Below are positions 30,670-39,763 of a stretch of 64,000 nt of DNA, one piece after another; positions within the stretch are counted from its first letter, which is position 1; each line of letters begins with the position of its first letter. The DNA comes from Agrobacterium tumefaciens (GTDB lineage: Bacteria > Pseudomonadota > Alphaproteobacteria > Rhizobiales > Rhizobiaceae), in contig JAGIAH010000003.1 of NCBI GenBank assembly GCA_017744915.1, forward strand, positions 1-64,000, in the 5' to 3' direction. The notes under the pieces were generated by a model. That model saw nothing but the letters and a program-made list of their open reading frames with translations. It was not told the origin of the DNA and made no database searches. Position numbers and translations under genes: made by a program.

Positions 30670-31317
30670 ATGGATTTCGTTCCGAGCCTGCCAACACTGA
30701 TCGCCTTCACCATTGCCATTCTGCTTCTGGCGGTGACGCCGGGGCCCGACATGACGCTCTGGATCAGCCGCTCCTTGCGTGAAGGCCGCGCGGCGGGCTT
30801 CATGACGCTGGTGGGAACCAATATCGGCATCACCGTGCACACGATGCTGGTCGCTTTCGGCGTCGCCGCCCTCATCGTCGCCTCGCCGACCGCTTTCATG
30901 ATCCTGAAAACCGGTGGCGCGGCCTATCTGGTCTGGCTCGCAGTTCAAGCGATCCGCAAGGGCTCGGATTTCGTGATGGTGAAAAGCACCGGTGAAAAAG
31001 CGCAGGCCTCGCTGAAATCGGCCTTGCTGAACGGCATCTGGGTCAATCTGCTGAACCCCAAGGTCATCATCTTTTTCATGACCTTCCTGCCGCAATTCGT
31101 CAGCGCCTCCGATCCGCATGTCACCGGCGAGCTGATCTTCCTCGGCATCTGGTCCATCATCGTGGCGCTGCCGATCGGTATCGGCATCGTGATTGCCGCC
31201 GATGTTCTCTCCGCCTGGCTGCAGCGCAACCGGAAGGTTCTGCGCGGGCTGGATTATACGATCGCCGGCGTCTTCTCGCTTTTCGCAGTCAAGATTTTCT
31301 TCACGCAAACGCGCTGA
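30670..31317 (+). CDS. LysE/RhtB family amino acid exporter
   Basis: A 215-residue membrane protein with about six helices. The opening LLLAVTPGPDMTLW and the segment GVNLLNPK-type (WVNLLNPKVIIFFMTFLPQF) are hallmarks of the RhtB branch, which exports homoserine, threonine or similar amino acids. I chose the ATG at 30670 (MDFVPSLPTL) over a longer Arg-rich frame. It is a separate unit from the SDR gene and is closed by a terminator. Confidence 0.9.
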   Translation: MDFVPSLPTLIAFTIAILLLAVTPGPDMTLWISRSLREGRAAGFMTLVGTNIGITVHTMLVAFGVAALIVASPTAFMILKTGGAAYLVWLAVQAIRKGSDFVMVKSTGEKAQASLKSALLNGIWVNLLNPKVIIFFMTFLPQFVSASDPHVTGELIFLGIWSIIVALPIGIGIVIAADVLSAWLQRNRKVLRGLDYTIAGVFSLFAVKIFFTQTR

Positions 31318-31326
31318 GGGCAAATA

Positions 31327-31350
31327 AAAAGGCGCCGGAAGGCGCCTTTT
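31327..31350. terminator. Bidirectional terminator
   Basis: Perfect 10-base arms AAAAGGCGCC/GGCGCCTTTT around GGAA, between the convergent LysE-type and ABC ATPase genes. Confidence 0.9.
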
Positions 31351-31356
31351 CTATAA

Positions 31357-32151
31357 TCAACCGATAAGCAACTCGTCATCGTCAAGCGTCTGGCCGCGTA
31401 TCTTGCGGAACATCTCGATCAGGTCTTCGACCTCGAGATCCTTACGGCTGTCACCGGATACGTCGAGCACGATTTCACCGGCATGCAGCATGATCGTGCG
31501 GGTGCCGTAATCCAGCGCCTGACGCATGGAATGGGTGACCATCAGGGTCGTCAGCTTGCGCTCCGACACCACCTTGCGGGTCAGCTCCATCACAAATTCC
31601 GCCATGCCGGGATCGAGCGCTGCCGTATGTTCATCCAGCAGCAGCACGTCCGAACCAGAAAGCGTCGCCATGACAAGCGACACGGCCTGCCTCTGCCCGC
31701 CGGACAGAAGGTCCATACGGTCCTTCAAACGGTTTTCGAGACCGAGATTGAGCGAAGCAATCCGTTCCTTGAAGAACTCCCGGCGGCCGCGCCCGAGCGC
31801 CGGCAGAAGGCCGCGGCGTTCACCACGCGATGCCGCCAGTGCCAGGTTTTCCTCGATGGTCAGCGCACCGCAGCTGCCCGCCAGCGGGTCCTGAAACACG
31901 CGCGCCACCCGTCCCGCCCGGCTGGCAGTCGGCTTGCGGGTGACATCGGCGCCGCCGATCATCACCTTGCCCGCCGTTGGCAGGACATCACCGGCCAGAA
32001 CACCGAGAAGCGTGGATTTGCCTGCGCCATTGGAGCCGATGACGGTGACGAAGGAGCCATCCTCGATGGTGAGATCGATCTTGGCCAGCGCCTGCTTTTG
32101 CAGCGGCGTGCCACGTCCGAAGACGACCTGGATATCGGAAAGCGAAATCAC
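31357..32151 (-). CDS. ABC transporter ATP-binding protein
   Basis: A 264-residue ABC ATPase. Walker A reads GSNGAGKST, the signature is LSGGQRQ, and Walker B is VLLLDEHTAALDP. It energises the permease encoded just upstream, with which it overlaps by 4 bases (ATGA). The set belongs to the ABC_sub_bind/LivF-like group, which includes Gram-positive TrpXYZ importers. The substrate is not known here. Confidence 0.93.
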   Translation of the reverse strand: MISLSDIQVVFGRGTPLQKQALAKIDLTIEDGSFVTVIGSNGAGKSTLLGVLAGDVLPTAGKVMIGGADVTRKPTASRAGRVARVFQDPLAGSCGALTIEENLALAASRGERRGLLPALGRGRREFFKERIASLNLGLENRLKDRMDLLSGGQRQAVSLVMATLSGSDVLLLDEHTAALDPGMAEFVMELTRKVVSERKLTTLMVTHSMRQALDYGTRTIMLHAGEIVLDVSGDSRKDLEVEDLIEMFRKIRGQTLDDDELLIG

Positions 32152-33029
32152 GATGTTGCTCCCCCACGGCGCAGTCGCGGCAGGATCAATGCGATGGCCA
32201 CCAATACCGCCGTTACGAAATTGAGATCGGACGCCTTGAGGCCCAGCACATCGCTCGACAAAGCGAGCTGAATGGCGAGACGATAGGCGATGGAGCCGAA
32301 AACACAGCCGATGAGCGCGATCAGGATACCGCGTGCACCAAATAGCGTCTCACCGATGATGACGGCCGCAAGCCCGACAACGATGGTTCCGACACCGGAG
32401 GTCACATCCGCAAAACCATTGGTCTGTGCAAACAGCGCACCACCAAGAGCCACCAGCGCGTTTGAGAGCGCCATGCCGAGATAGATCTGGTTGCCGGTCT
32501 TCACGCCCTGCGCCCGCGCCATCCGCGCATTGGCACCCGTCGCCCGCATGGCGAGGCCCGCATCGCTTTCAAGGAAACGCCAGACGAGAATGACCACGAT
32601 CAGCACCAGCGCACCAACGAAGAGCGGCCGTACCAGATATTCGGAGAGGCCGAGGCCATAAAACGGTGAAATCATCGTGTCCTGATTGAGCAGCGCCACA
32701 TTCGGCTTTCCCATCACCCGAAGATTGACGGAAAACAGCGCGATCATCGTCAGGATCGAGGCAAGCAGGTTCAGGATCTTGAAACGAACATTGAGGGTGG
32801 CGGTCACGATGCCCGCGGCAGCGCCGGCAACCATGGCAATCGCCGTCGCGACCCAGGCATTCAGACCGGCGATGATCAGCACGGCAGCAACGGCGGCGCC
32901 AAGCGGAAACGAACCGTCCACGGTCAGGTCCGGAAAATCGAGCACGCGGAAAGCGAGATAGACGCCGATCGCCACGAAAGCGAAGACCAGTCCCAGCTCC
33001 ACGGCACCCCAGAAGGCGATTTGGCTCAC
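32148..33029 (-). CDS. ABC transporter permease
   Basis: A 293-residue inner-membrane permease with about eight helices, of the LivH/branched-chain-like type. The N-terminal segment YLAFRVLDFPDLTVDGSFPLGAA is characteristic of permeases paired with ABC_sub_bind proteins. It is the middle gene of the importer: a 106-base gap holding a hairpin separates it from the binding protein, and its stop overlaps the ATPase start. Confidence 0.92.
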   Translation of the reverse strand: MSQIAFWGAVELGLVFAFVAIGVYLAFRVLDFPDLTVDGSFPLGAAVAAVLIIAGLNAWVATAIAMVAGAAAGIVTATLNVRFKILNLLASILTMIALFSVNLRVMGKPNVALLNQDTMISPFYGLGLSEYLVRPLFVGALVLIVVILVWRFLESDAGLAMRATGANARMARAQGVKTGNQIYLGMALSNALVALGGALFAQTNGFADVTSGVGTIVVGLAAVIIGETLFGARGILIALIGCVFGSIAYRLAIQLALSSDVLGLKASDLNFVTAVLVAIALILPRLRRGGATS

Positions 33030-33091
33030 GGTAATGTCCTTGTTATTGCCGCCATCAGGCGGATACGGGCACCGTCTCGTGCCACGTAAAA

Positions 33092-33115
33092 CGGGCGGCG
33101 AAATGCCGCCGCCCG
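33092..33115 (-). terminator. Intercistronic hairpin in the ABC operon
   Basis: A 9-bp perfect GC stem followed on the minus strand by TTTTACG. It lies between the binding-protein and permease genes and may partially terminate or stabilise the upstream message, so that more binding protein is made. Confidence 0.6.
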
Positions 33116-33135
33116 CAATTCAGTCTGGTTTCGGT

Positions 33136-34089
33136 TCAGTCGATGACCTTGGTGGCGCGCTTCGTCACGCTTTCAGGGAAGGTGACGCCAACTTTTTCGG
33201 CAACCTTCTTGTTGATCACGAGATCGGTGCCGACAGCCACGGTGGCCGGAATGTCGCCCGGCTTTTCACCCTTGAGGATGCGGACAACGACGGCGCCTGT
33301 CTGCTTGCCAACGTCGAAATAGTTGAAGCCGAGGGCTGCAACCGCGCCACGCGCGACGGAATCCGTGTCAGCAGCGTAAAGCGGGATCTTCGCTTCGGAG
33401 GCAACACCGGCTGCCGCCTCGAAAGCAGAAACGATGGTATTGTCGGTCGGAACGTAGATCACGTCGGCCTTGCCGACCAGTGCGCGGGTTGCGCCCTGAA
33501 CTTCAGCGGACTTGGTGGCGACGGATTCGACAACCTTCAGGCCGGCCTTGTCGGCTTCGGCCTTCAGCAGGGCGAGCGTCGAGGCGGAATTGGCTTCGGC
33601 CGAGTTGTAGATGAAGCCGATGGACTTGGCGTTCGGGGAGATTTCCTTGATGAGCGCCAGGTGCTCGCCAACCGGCAGCATGTCGGAAAGGCCGGTCACG
33701 TTGCCGCCGGGCTTTTCCATGCTCTTGATAAGCTGTGCGCCGACAGGATCAGAAACCGCCGTGAAGACGACCGGAATATCGCGCGTGGCCGCAACGACAG
33801 CCTGAGCCGACGGCGTGGAGATCGGCACGATGACCGAAGGAGCGTCGCCCACGAACTGGCGCGCAATCTGCGCTGCGGTACCGGGATTGCCCTGTGCGGA
33901 CTCATAAAGGAACTTGAGGTTCTCGCCTTCCTTGTAACCGGCTTCGGCAAGGGCAGCCTTGACGCCGTCACGGGCGGCGTCAAGCGCCGGATGTTCAACG
34001 ATGGCGGTGACGGCAACGGTGACGTTTTCAGCCTTGGCCGGCAGAACGATGGCGCTCGCGGCAGCGAGAGCCAGAATGAATGCGCGCAT
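33136..34089 (-). CDS. ABC transporter substrate-binding protein
   Basis: A 317-residue periplasmic binding protein of the ABC_sub_bind (DUF/PF04392-type) family. A signal peptide is clear: RAFILALAAASAIVLPAKA followed by ENVTVA. The motif AQIARQFVGDAPSVIVPISTPSAQ and the repeated two-lobe layout match the family. Characterised relatives bind aromatic amino acids (TrpX), but other ligands are likely. I chose the ATG at 34089. It heads the three-gene operon. Confidence 0.92.
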   Translation of the reverse strand: MRAFILALAAASAIVLPAKAENVTVAVTAIVEHPALDAARDGVKAALAEAGYKEGENLKFLYESAQGNPGTAAQIARQFVGDAPSVIVPISTPSAQAVVAATRDIPVVFTAVSDPVGAQLIKSMEKPGGNVTGLSDMLPVGEHLALIKEISPNAKSIGFIYNSAEANSASTLALLKAEADKAGLKVVESVATKSAEVQGATRALVGKADVIYVPTDNTIVSAFEAAAGVASEAKIPLYAADTDSVARGAVAALGFNYFDVGKQTGAVVVRILKGEKPGDIPATVAVGTDLVINKKVAEKVGVTFPESVTKRATKVID

Positions 34090-34197
34090 GGATATCCTCC
34101 TGTTGGTTCCCTGTTTTCGTCTTTCTAGGAACAAGACAGACCGAAATCAATCGGAGAACCGCCGGAAACCCAGCTTTATGGCGCAAATGCGGCTTAT

Positions 34198-35436
34198 TCA
34201 GTCGTCTGCGCCGTGGTTGGCGATCATCATCGCCTCAAAAGCCAGTCGCTCGGTCTTGCGCATGCGTTCCGATTCCGACTTCAGCTGACCGCAGGCGGCA
34301 AGGATGTCGCGGCCGCGCGGCGTGCGGATCGGCGATGCATAACCCGCCTGATTGATGAAATCGGCAAACTTCTCGATCTGCGCCCAGTCGGAGCACTGGT
34401 AATTCGTGCCCGGCCAGGGGTTGAACGGAATGAGATTGATCTTGGCCGGAACACCCTTCAGAAGCTGCACCAGCATCTTGGCATCTTCCAGGCTGTCATT
34501 GACATCCTTCAGCATCACATATTCGAAGGTGATGCGGCGGGCATTGGAAAGACCCGGATAGTTGCGGCAAGCCTCGATCAGCTCCTTCAGCGGATATTTC
34601 TTGTTGATCGGCACCAGCATGTCGCGCAGCTCATCACGCACCGCATGCAGCGAAATCGCCAGCATCACGCCGATCTCATCACCCGTGCGGAAGATTTCCG
34701 GCACAACGCCGGACGTCGAGAGCGTGACGCGACGCTTGGAGAGCGACAGGCCGTCGCCGTCGGTGGCGATCAGGAGCGCGGTCTTCACGTGCTCGAAATT
34801 ATAGAGCGGTTCGCCCATGCCCATCATCACGATGTTGGAGACCTTGCGGCCTTCGCTCGGCACATAGGCGCCGACCGGCGTAGAACCATCAGGGAAATCA
34901 CCCAGCCGGTCGCGGGCGAGCAGAAGCTGCGAGAGAATTTCCTCCGCCGTCAGGTTGCGCACCAGGCGCTGCGTGCCGGTGTGACAGAAGGAGCAGGTCA
35001 GCGAACAGCCCACCTGGCTCGATATGCATAGCGTGCCGCGCCCTTCTTCGGGAATATAGACCGTCTCGATCTCGACGGGGCGGCCGGCACCGCGCGGCGG
35101 AAAACGCATCAGCCATTTGCGGGTGCCGTCATTGGAGATCTGCTCCTCGACGATTTCCGGGCGAGCGATGGTGAAGGCCGCCTTCAGCTTCTCGCGAAGT
35201 TCCTTGGCGACATTGGTCATATTGTCGAAATCGGAGACGCCGCGCACATAAAGCCAGTTCCACAACTGGCTGACGCGCATCTTCACCTGCTTCTGCGGCA
35301 CGCCGATTTCTGCCAGCGCCTCGCCCATTTCCTCACGCGTCAGGCCGATCAGCGACGGCTTGCCGGACATGAGATCGCTATTGGCGATCAGCGGGGTTTT
35401 GACTGCCAGACCGGCAGAAGCTTGCATTACGGACAT
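34198..35436 (-). CDS. rlmN: Dual-specificity rRNA/tRNA methyltransferase RlmN
   Basis: A 412-residue radical-SAM enzyme that methylates C2 of A2503 in 23S rRNA and A37 in some tRNAs. The cluster motif C-x3-C-x2-C is CSLTCSFC, and the mechanistic C-terminal cysteine lies in ILAACGQL. The sequence [10 protein letters not shown] is the usual SAM-binding GGEP-like motif. I chose the ATG at 35436 ([11 protein letters not shown]); upstream starts lack support. Divergent in function from its neighbours; possibly its own unit. Confidence 0.95.
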   Translation of the reverse strand: MSVMQASAGLAVKTPLIANSDLMSGKPSLIGLTREEMGEALAEIGVPQKQVKMRVSQLWNWLYVRGVSDFDNMTNVAKELREKLKAAFTIARPEIVEEQISNDGTRKWLMRFPPRGAGRPVEIETVYIPEEGRGTLCISSQVGCSLTCSFCHTGTQRLVRNLTAEEILSQLLLARDRLGDFPDGSTPVGAYVPSEGRKVSNIVMMGMGEPLYNFEHVKTALLIATDGDGLSLSKRRVTLSTSGVVPEIFRTGDEIGVMLAISLHAVRDELRDMLVPINKKYPLKELIEACRNYPGLSNARRITFEYVMLKDVNDSLEDAKMLVQLLKGVPAKINLIPFNPWPGTNYQCSDWAQIEKFADFINQAGYASPIRTPRGRDILAACGQLKSESERMRKTERLAFEAMMIANHGADD

Positions 35437-35588
35437 CACGTTATCCCATCGTTCCATGCATCGCACGACCGGCCTGTCGGAAAGGCGGAAAATCGTCTGC
35501 ATGTCGAGAAAATCAAAGGCGGAGCACTTTTCGCGCATCCGCCTGTCAATGTTGCCGCGCCTTTAGCATCAAACTGGCAAAAACGCAA

Positions 35589-35611
35589 ATGGCCGGTCGA
35601 GGACCGGCCAT
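35589..35611 (-). terminator. Terminator of the ialB-type gene
   Basis: A perfect 10-bp stem (ATGGCCGGTC/GACCGGCCAT) with a 3-base loop, followed on the minus strand by TTGCGTTTTTG. It lies 25 bases after the stop codon. Confidence 0.8.
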
Positions 35612-35636
35612 TGTCAAACGCGATGAAGCGTCCGTG

Positions 35637-36140
35637 TTACTTGCAGCTCTCGATCTGCTTGAGAGCTGCTGAAATACCCGAGAGCGAATAGGAATAGGAA
35701 GTGCCGGTTCCGCGACCGGACGTCGCCTTCACCGTCATCGACTTGCCGCTCTTCATCGCTGCGACGAGAGCTGGCTCTTCAGCGGCGTTCTCAACCCAGG
35801 CAGCCTTGTCCTTGGTGAACATGACGAAGTTCTTGTTGTCGATCGTCACATTGACCTTGGAGCCCTGCTTCAGCGGATAACCCACCATGGCCTGCGGCTC
35901 ATAGGAGATGTTCTGGCCAGGGCGCTGCGAGACGATGAAGAAGATATCGCCGTGGTCAACGCTCGCCGGTTCCTTGGAGGTCGGAATGGAAAGAACGTAG
36001 CAGACGGTGCTGTTGCCCGATTTGTACGAATAGGCACCCCAGGCATTAAACTGCTGGATGCGCGTGGGCGACTGTGCAGATGCTACGCCGACGCTGGTCA
36101 GCAAAATGGCCGCTGCGGTTGCTACACTTCTTACAAACAT
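35637..36140 (-). CDS. Invasion-associated locus B (IalB) family protein
   Basis: A 167-residue secreted protein. The signal peptide is cleaved probably after GVASA before QSPTR. The motifs RIQQFNAWGAYSY, CYVLSIP and the pattern SGKSMTVKATSGRGTGTSYSYSL fit the IalB family, named from a Bartonella gene needed for erythrocyte invasion. In free-living rhizobia the role is unknown and is probably envelope-related. Two cysteines (in TVCYVL and the C-terminal ESCK) may pair. A ribosome site AGGAAA precedes the ATG. Confidence 0.88.
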   Translation of the reverse strand: MFVRSVATAAAILLTSVGVASAQSPTRIQQFNAWGAYSYKSGNSTVCYVLSIPTSKEPASVDHGDIFFIVSQRPGQNISYEPQAMVGYPLKQGSKVNVTIDNKNFVMFTKDKAAWVENAAEEPALVAAMKSGKSMTVKATSGRGTGTSYSYSLSGISAALKQIESCK

Positions 36141-36437
36141 AGAATTTCCTGCCGGTTATTGTCTTCCATTGGCCCGAAGCAGCGGCGGGCTCCATTTTCT
36201 GGATCGGCCACGTTCAGGTGCGGATCGTCTTTTCTCATTGTGGTCGGAAAGCGGTTACCAAACCGTCAACAACACGCATAAAATGCCGGAAACGTCTTGC
36301 GGTGTTACAGATTGGCGACTTCCCGACGCCCTGAGGAGAACGGCGTGGCACGCCCTTCCCTCGTGTGTAAGACACATAAATTCAGGCAAGAATTTGTCAC
36401 CCGCCGGGCTCTGCCGGACGGAAATATCACAGAGACG

Positions 36438-36818
36438 TTACCCGGCTTCCTGCTGGCGCTTCAGCATGGCGTCAGCCGCCTCGTAATGCTCCATCTTGAT
36501 ATGGGCGCGGATCATGGCGAGCGCGGCGGTAATGACCGCGATATCATCGGTAAAACCGACGACCGCCAGCATGTCCGGCACCGCATCGATGGGCATGATG
36601 AAATAGGCAAGGGCAGCCAGAATAATACCCTTGGCGCGCAACGGCGTGTCACGGTCGATCGCGCAATAATAGGCCGCAGCCGCGTCGCGCGCGAAGGGAA
36701 CCTTCGTCATCACCCGCTTCAGCTTGGGCCAGAATTTGGCGCGCACGACATTCTCACGCTCCTGCTGCTTGTCGGCTTCGCCCGGCAGAAGAATTTCACC
36801 GATTTTCACATCATCCAT
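36438..36818 (-). CDS. YkvA-type DUF1232 membrane protein
   Basis: A 126-residue protein of the YkvA/DUF1232 family with the diagnostic LAYFIMPIDAVPDMLAVVGFTDD (proline-aspartate-rich turn between two short hydrophobic helices). Function is unknown. I chose the ATG at 36818 (MDDVKIGEILLPG). It is convergent with nothing nearby; the 297 bases to the IalB gene hold no gene I can support. Confidence 0.85.
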   Translation of the reverse strand: MDDVKIGEILLPGEADKQQERENVVRAKFWPKLKRVMTKVPFARDAAAAYYCAIDRDTPLRAKGIILAALAYFIMPIDAVPDMLAVVGFTDDIAVITAALAMIRAHIKMEHYEAADAMLKRQQEAG

Positions 36819-36869
36819 GATCGACGGTCCTCCGGTCACGGCTATTATATGGGACTGAACGCGCGCCGT

Positions 36870-37175
36870 TCAATTCCCCCGACCCGCAGCCGCCTTCTGC
36901 ATGGCTTCGGCCAGAAGAAAGTCCCGCTCCGTCACACCCTGTGAATCATGGGTGGTGAGGCAGACCTTGACCCGCGAATAGACATTGGACCATTCGGGAT
37001 GATGATTGAGCCTTTCCGCGACAAGTGCGGACTCGGCCATGAAACCGAAGGCCTCCGCAAAACTCGAAAACTTGAAGGAGCGAACGATCGCCGCCCCGTC
37101 TTCACGCAGCGACCAGCCCTCGAGTTTCGACAATGCCTGCCGGATGGCGTCCGGTTCAAGTCTGGGATATTTCAT
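36870..37175 (-). CDS. phhB: Pterin-4a-carbinolamine dehydratase
   Basis: A 101-residue PCD/DCoH protein that dehydrates 4a-hydroxy-tetrahydropterin to regenerate the pterin cofactor of aromatic amino acid hydroxylases. The active-site motif reads [14 protein letters not shown] with the conserved histidine pair, and a third histidine lies in TTHDSQGV. No phenylalanine hydroxylase gene is in the window, so its partner lies elsewhere or it has another role. Confidence 0.93.
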   Translation of the reverse strand: MKYPRLEPDAIRQALSKLEGWSLREDGAAIVRSFKFSSFAEAFGFMAESALVAERLNHHPEWSNVYSRVKVCLTTHDSQGVTERDFLLAEAMQKAAAGRGN

Positions 37176-37234
37176 GACTCTTGCCTCCGCTTGAGACCCA
37201 TTAACGCTTCAACGACCGGATCGACGCATATTCC

Positions 37235-37714
37235 ATGAAACATATAGCTGTTCTTTTTGTCTGCATGGGCAATATCTGCCGCTCACCACTTGCCGAAGGC
37301 GTTTTGACAAACCTTGCCGATGGAGACGGCGTATCCCGCCAACTTACGGTCGACTCCGCCGGCACCGGCGGCTGGCATACCGGCAATGCCCCGGATCGTC
37401 GATCCATCGCGATAGCCCGCAAGCATGGCATCGATATTTCAGGGCAGCGCGCGCGGCAGGTCAGTCAGGCCGATTTCGAAAACTTCGATCTCATCCTTGC
37501 CATGGACGCGAGCAATCTGGCGAAACTGCTTCAAAAGTCGCCGGAAAACCACAGGCACAAAATCCACCTGTTTCTGGACTATGCTTCGGGACACCACGAG
37601 AGCGTCCCGGATCCCTATTTCGGCGGTGAAGACGGTTTTCTGACCGTCTACAACATGCTCTTGGCAGGATGCAGATCGTTGCTCGAAAAGATGGAGCTGG
37701 ATCGCGCCTCGTGA
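37235..37714 (+). CDS. Low molecular weight protein-tyrosine phosphatase
   Basis: A 159-residue low-molecular-weight phosphatase. The P-loop C-x5-R is C10-R16 (VCMGNICRS), and the general-acid aspartate is in the C-terminal DPYFGG. Substrates in rhizobia are not known; relatives act on exopolysaccharide-related tyrosine kinases. Its last 67 bases overlap the 3' end of the convergent thpR gene. Confidence 0.93.
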   Translation: MKHIAVLFVCMGNICRSPLAEGVLTNLADGDGVSRQLTVDSAGTGGWHTGNAPDRRSIAIARKHGIDISGQRARQVSQADFENFDLILAMDASNLAKLLQKSPENHRHKIHLFLDYASGHHESVPDPYFGGEDGFLTVYNMLLAGCRSLLEKMELDRAS

Positions 37715-38241
37715 AGCGGGAAAGCCTCCTCCACGATATAGGGCCCGCCGCCCACCGATTCCTTCGACGACATCAGCACGAAACGGCCGACCGTGAAGGG
37801 CGAGGTGCGGAAGTTGCCGCGTCCGGAAAGATAATGCACCACATCATCCAGGCGGGAAGAGCGCAGCCGCGCCAGCGTGACATGCGGCATGAACTTGCGC
37901 GGATCGGGCGGGAGACCGATCCTCTGGCAGATTCTCTCCACCTCCGCCTGCAGCGCATGCATTTCCGGCGAGGGCGAGACCCCGGCCCAGATGGAATGCG
38001 GTTTCTTGGAACCGAAGGACCCCATGCCGGTGAGGCTGAGCTGGAATTCCGGCCTGTCGATCCGGTCCAGCCTGTCCACGACCTCATCGGCGGTACGCCC
38101 GTCGATGTCACCGATAAAACGCAGGGTTATGTGATAATTCTCCACATCGATCCACCGGGCTCCCGGCAGACCACCGCGCAACAATGAGAGGCTCATAGCC
38201 GCATTGCGCGGAATTTCGAGGGCGGTAAACAGTCTCGGCAT
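37648..38241 (-). CDS. thpR: RNA 2',3'-cyclic phosphodiesterase (2'-5' RNA ligase family)
   Basis: A 197-residue 2H phosphoesterase. The two catalytic H-x-T motifs are HITLRF and HVTLARL. The family hydrolyses 2',3'-cyclic phosphates and can join 2'-5' linkages in vitro; its cellular role is unclear. I chose the ATG at 38241 (MPRLFTALEIP). The tail after EEAFPL (about 20 residues, Ser-rich) is longer than is usual and is encoded within the opposite strand of the phosphatase gene. Confidence 0.9.
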   Translation of the reverse strand: MPRLFTALEIPRNAAMSLSLLRGGLPGARWIDVENYHITLRFIGDIDGRTADEVVDRLDRIDRPEFQLSLTGMGSFGSKKPHSIWAGVSPSPEMHALQAEVERICQRIGLPPDPRKFMPHVTLARLRSSRLDDVVHYLSGRGNFRTSPFTVGRFVLMSSKESVGGGPYIVEEAFPLHEARSSSIFSSNDLHPAKSML

Positions 38242-38309
38242 GGCGAGCTCCCCGAATCTCTTGGCAGAACAAGCATAGCGAATCACGCAATGCAGACGGG
38301 CGCAAGTGC

Positions 38310-38963
38310 TTATTTTTTTTGCGCACCGATTGTCTTGATGAAGCTTTCAACAGCCGGCAAAGATTTTTCGACCATCATCGCCACCCCCTTGGTATTGGGG
38401 TGCATCTTGTCATCGAGCTTCAGCGCATCATCCGTCACGACGCCGTCCAGAAAGAAGGGATAAAGCGGCAGGTTGTATTTTTCGGCAAGCTTCGGGAAGA
38501 TCGGATTGAACCGCCCGGCATAATCCTCGCCCATGTTCGGCGGCGCCATAATGCCGACCAGCAACACGGCTATGTTACGCTTCTGAAAGCCGGAAATGAT
38601 GGTATCGAGGTTCTTTTCCGTCTGTTCCGGTGCAATACCGCGCAGTGCATCATTGGCGCCAAGCTCCAGAATGACCCCGTCCGTGCCGTCCGGAACCGAC
38701 CATTCCGCCCGCGCCAGACCACCGGAGGACGTATCGCCGGAGACGCCGGCATTGGCGATGGCGACATTGGCGCCCTTCGCCTTTAATGCAGCTTCAAGCT
38801 GTGCGGTGTAGCTGTCGGTGGGCGGAAGCTGGTACCCGGCCATGAGGCTGTCGCCGAGGCCGACCAGTTGCAATGTCCGCTCCTGCGCCATGGCGGACGC
38901 GGCGGAAAAGGCGGCGGCGAAAATGACGATGAAGTGAAACAGGGCAGCTTTAAATCTCATCAC
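38310..38963 (-). CDS. tesA: GDSL arylesterase/lysophospholipase (TesA-like)
   Basis: A 217-residue periplasmic SGNH hydrolase. The signal peptide ends near SAMAQ. Block I is GLGDSLMAGY with the catalytic Ser, block III is GANDALRG, and block V DDKMHPN holds the catalytic Asp/His pair. The family acts on acyl esters and thioesters. It is divergent from the LolD-like ABC genes across 89 bases, an arrangement conserved in proteobacteria (tesA/ybbA/ybbP). Confidence 0.94.
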   Translation of the reverse strand: MMRFKAALFHFIVIFAAAFSAASAMAQERTLQLVGLGDSLMAGYQLPPTDSYTAQLEAALKAKGANVAIANAGVSGDTSSGGLARAEWSVPDGTDGVILELGANDALRGIAPEQTEKNLDTIISGFQKRNIAVLLVGIMAPPNMGEDYAGRFNPIFPKLAEKYNLPLYPFFLDGVVTDDALKLDDKMHPNTKGVAMMVEKSLPAVESFIKTIGAQKK

Positions 38964-39052
38964 GGCTTTCCTAACTTGGTTCGCATTGTCTGAAATACCG
39001 ACCGCATCGACACCGCCAGACCGTTTTCATCCCCTATATAGGAACGAGAATT

Positions 39053-39763
39053 GTGACGAAAAGCATCATAGAGCTGAAGAAGGCCGACCTCACGCTCGGT
39101 AACGCCGCCGCCTCCGTTCACGTTCTCAAGAACATCGATCTTTCCATCGGCGAAGGCGAAGCGGTCGGCATCGTCGGCCCTTCCGGTTCGGGAAAATCGA
39201 CGCTTCTCATGGTGCTTGCCGGTCTGGAGCGGCTGGACAGCGGCGAAATCGTCATTGCGGATACGCAACTGCACAAGCTTGGCGAAGACGCGCTGGCGGA
39301 TTTTCGCGGCCGGAATATCGGCATTGTTTTCCAGTCCTTTCACCTCATCGCCAATATGACGGCGCTGGAGAATGTCGCCGTTCCGCTGGAATTGGCCAAC
39401 GTTCCCAATCCCTTCGAGATTGCCAAGCGCGAACTCGTCGCCGTCGGTCTCGGCGAACGCCTCAACCATTATCCCGGCCAGCTTTCCGGCGGCGAGCAGC
39501 AGCGTGTCGCCATCGCCCGCGCGCTTGCCCCCTCACCGGCCGTGCTGATCGCCGACGAACCGACCGGCAATCTCGATACCGATACCGGCAGGCAGATCGC
39601 CGATCTTCTGTTTACCAAACAGGCCGAACGCGGCATGACCATGGTGCTCGTCACCCATGATCCGTCGCTCGCCGCCCGCTGCTCGCGGCAGATCAAGGTG
39701 CGCTCCGGCGAGATCGAGGGCGACAGCGCCAGACCGCAGGTAGCGCGGGTGGTATCGGCATGA
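39053..39763 (+). CDS. LolD/YbbA-like ABC ATPase
   Basis: A 236-residue ABC ATPase of the MacB/LolD group. Walker A is GPSGSGKST, the signature is LSGGEQQRVAIARAL and Walker B is VLIADEPTGNLD. It starts with GTG at 39053 after a GGAACGAG site. With the following permease it forms a YbbA/YbbP-type exporter beside a GDSL esterase, but its substrate is unknown. Confidence 0.93.
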   Translation: MTKSIIELKKADLTLGNAAASVHVLKNIDLSIGEGEAVGIVGPSGSGKSTLLMVLAGLERLDSGEIVIADTQLHKLGEDALADFRGRNIGIVFQSFHLIANMTALENVAVPLELANVPNPFEIAKRELVAVGLGERLNHYPGQLSGGEQQRVAIARALAPSPAVLIADEPTGNLDTDTGRQIADLLFTKQAERGMTMVLVTHDPSLAARCSRQIKVRSGEIEGDSARPQVARVVSA

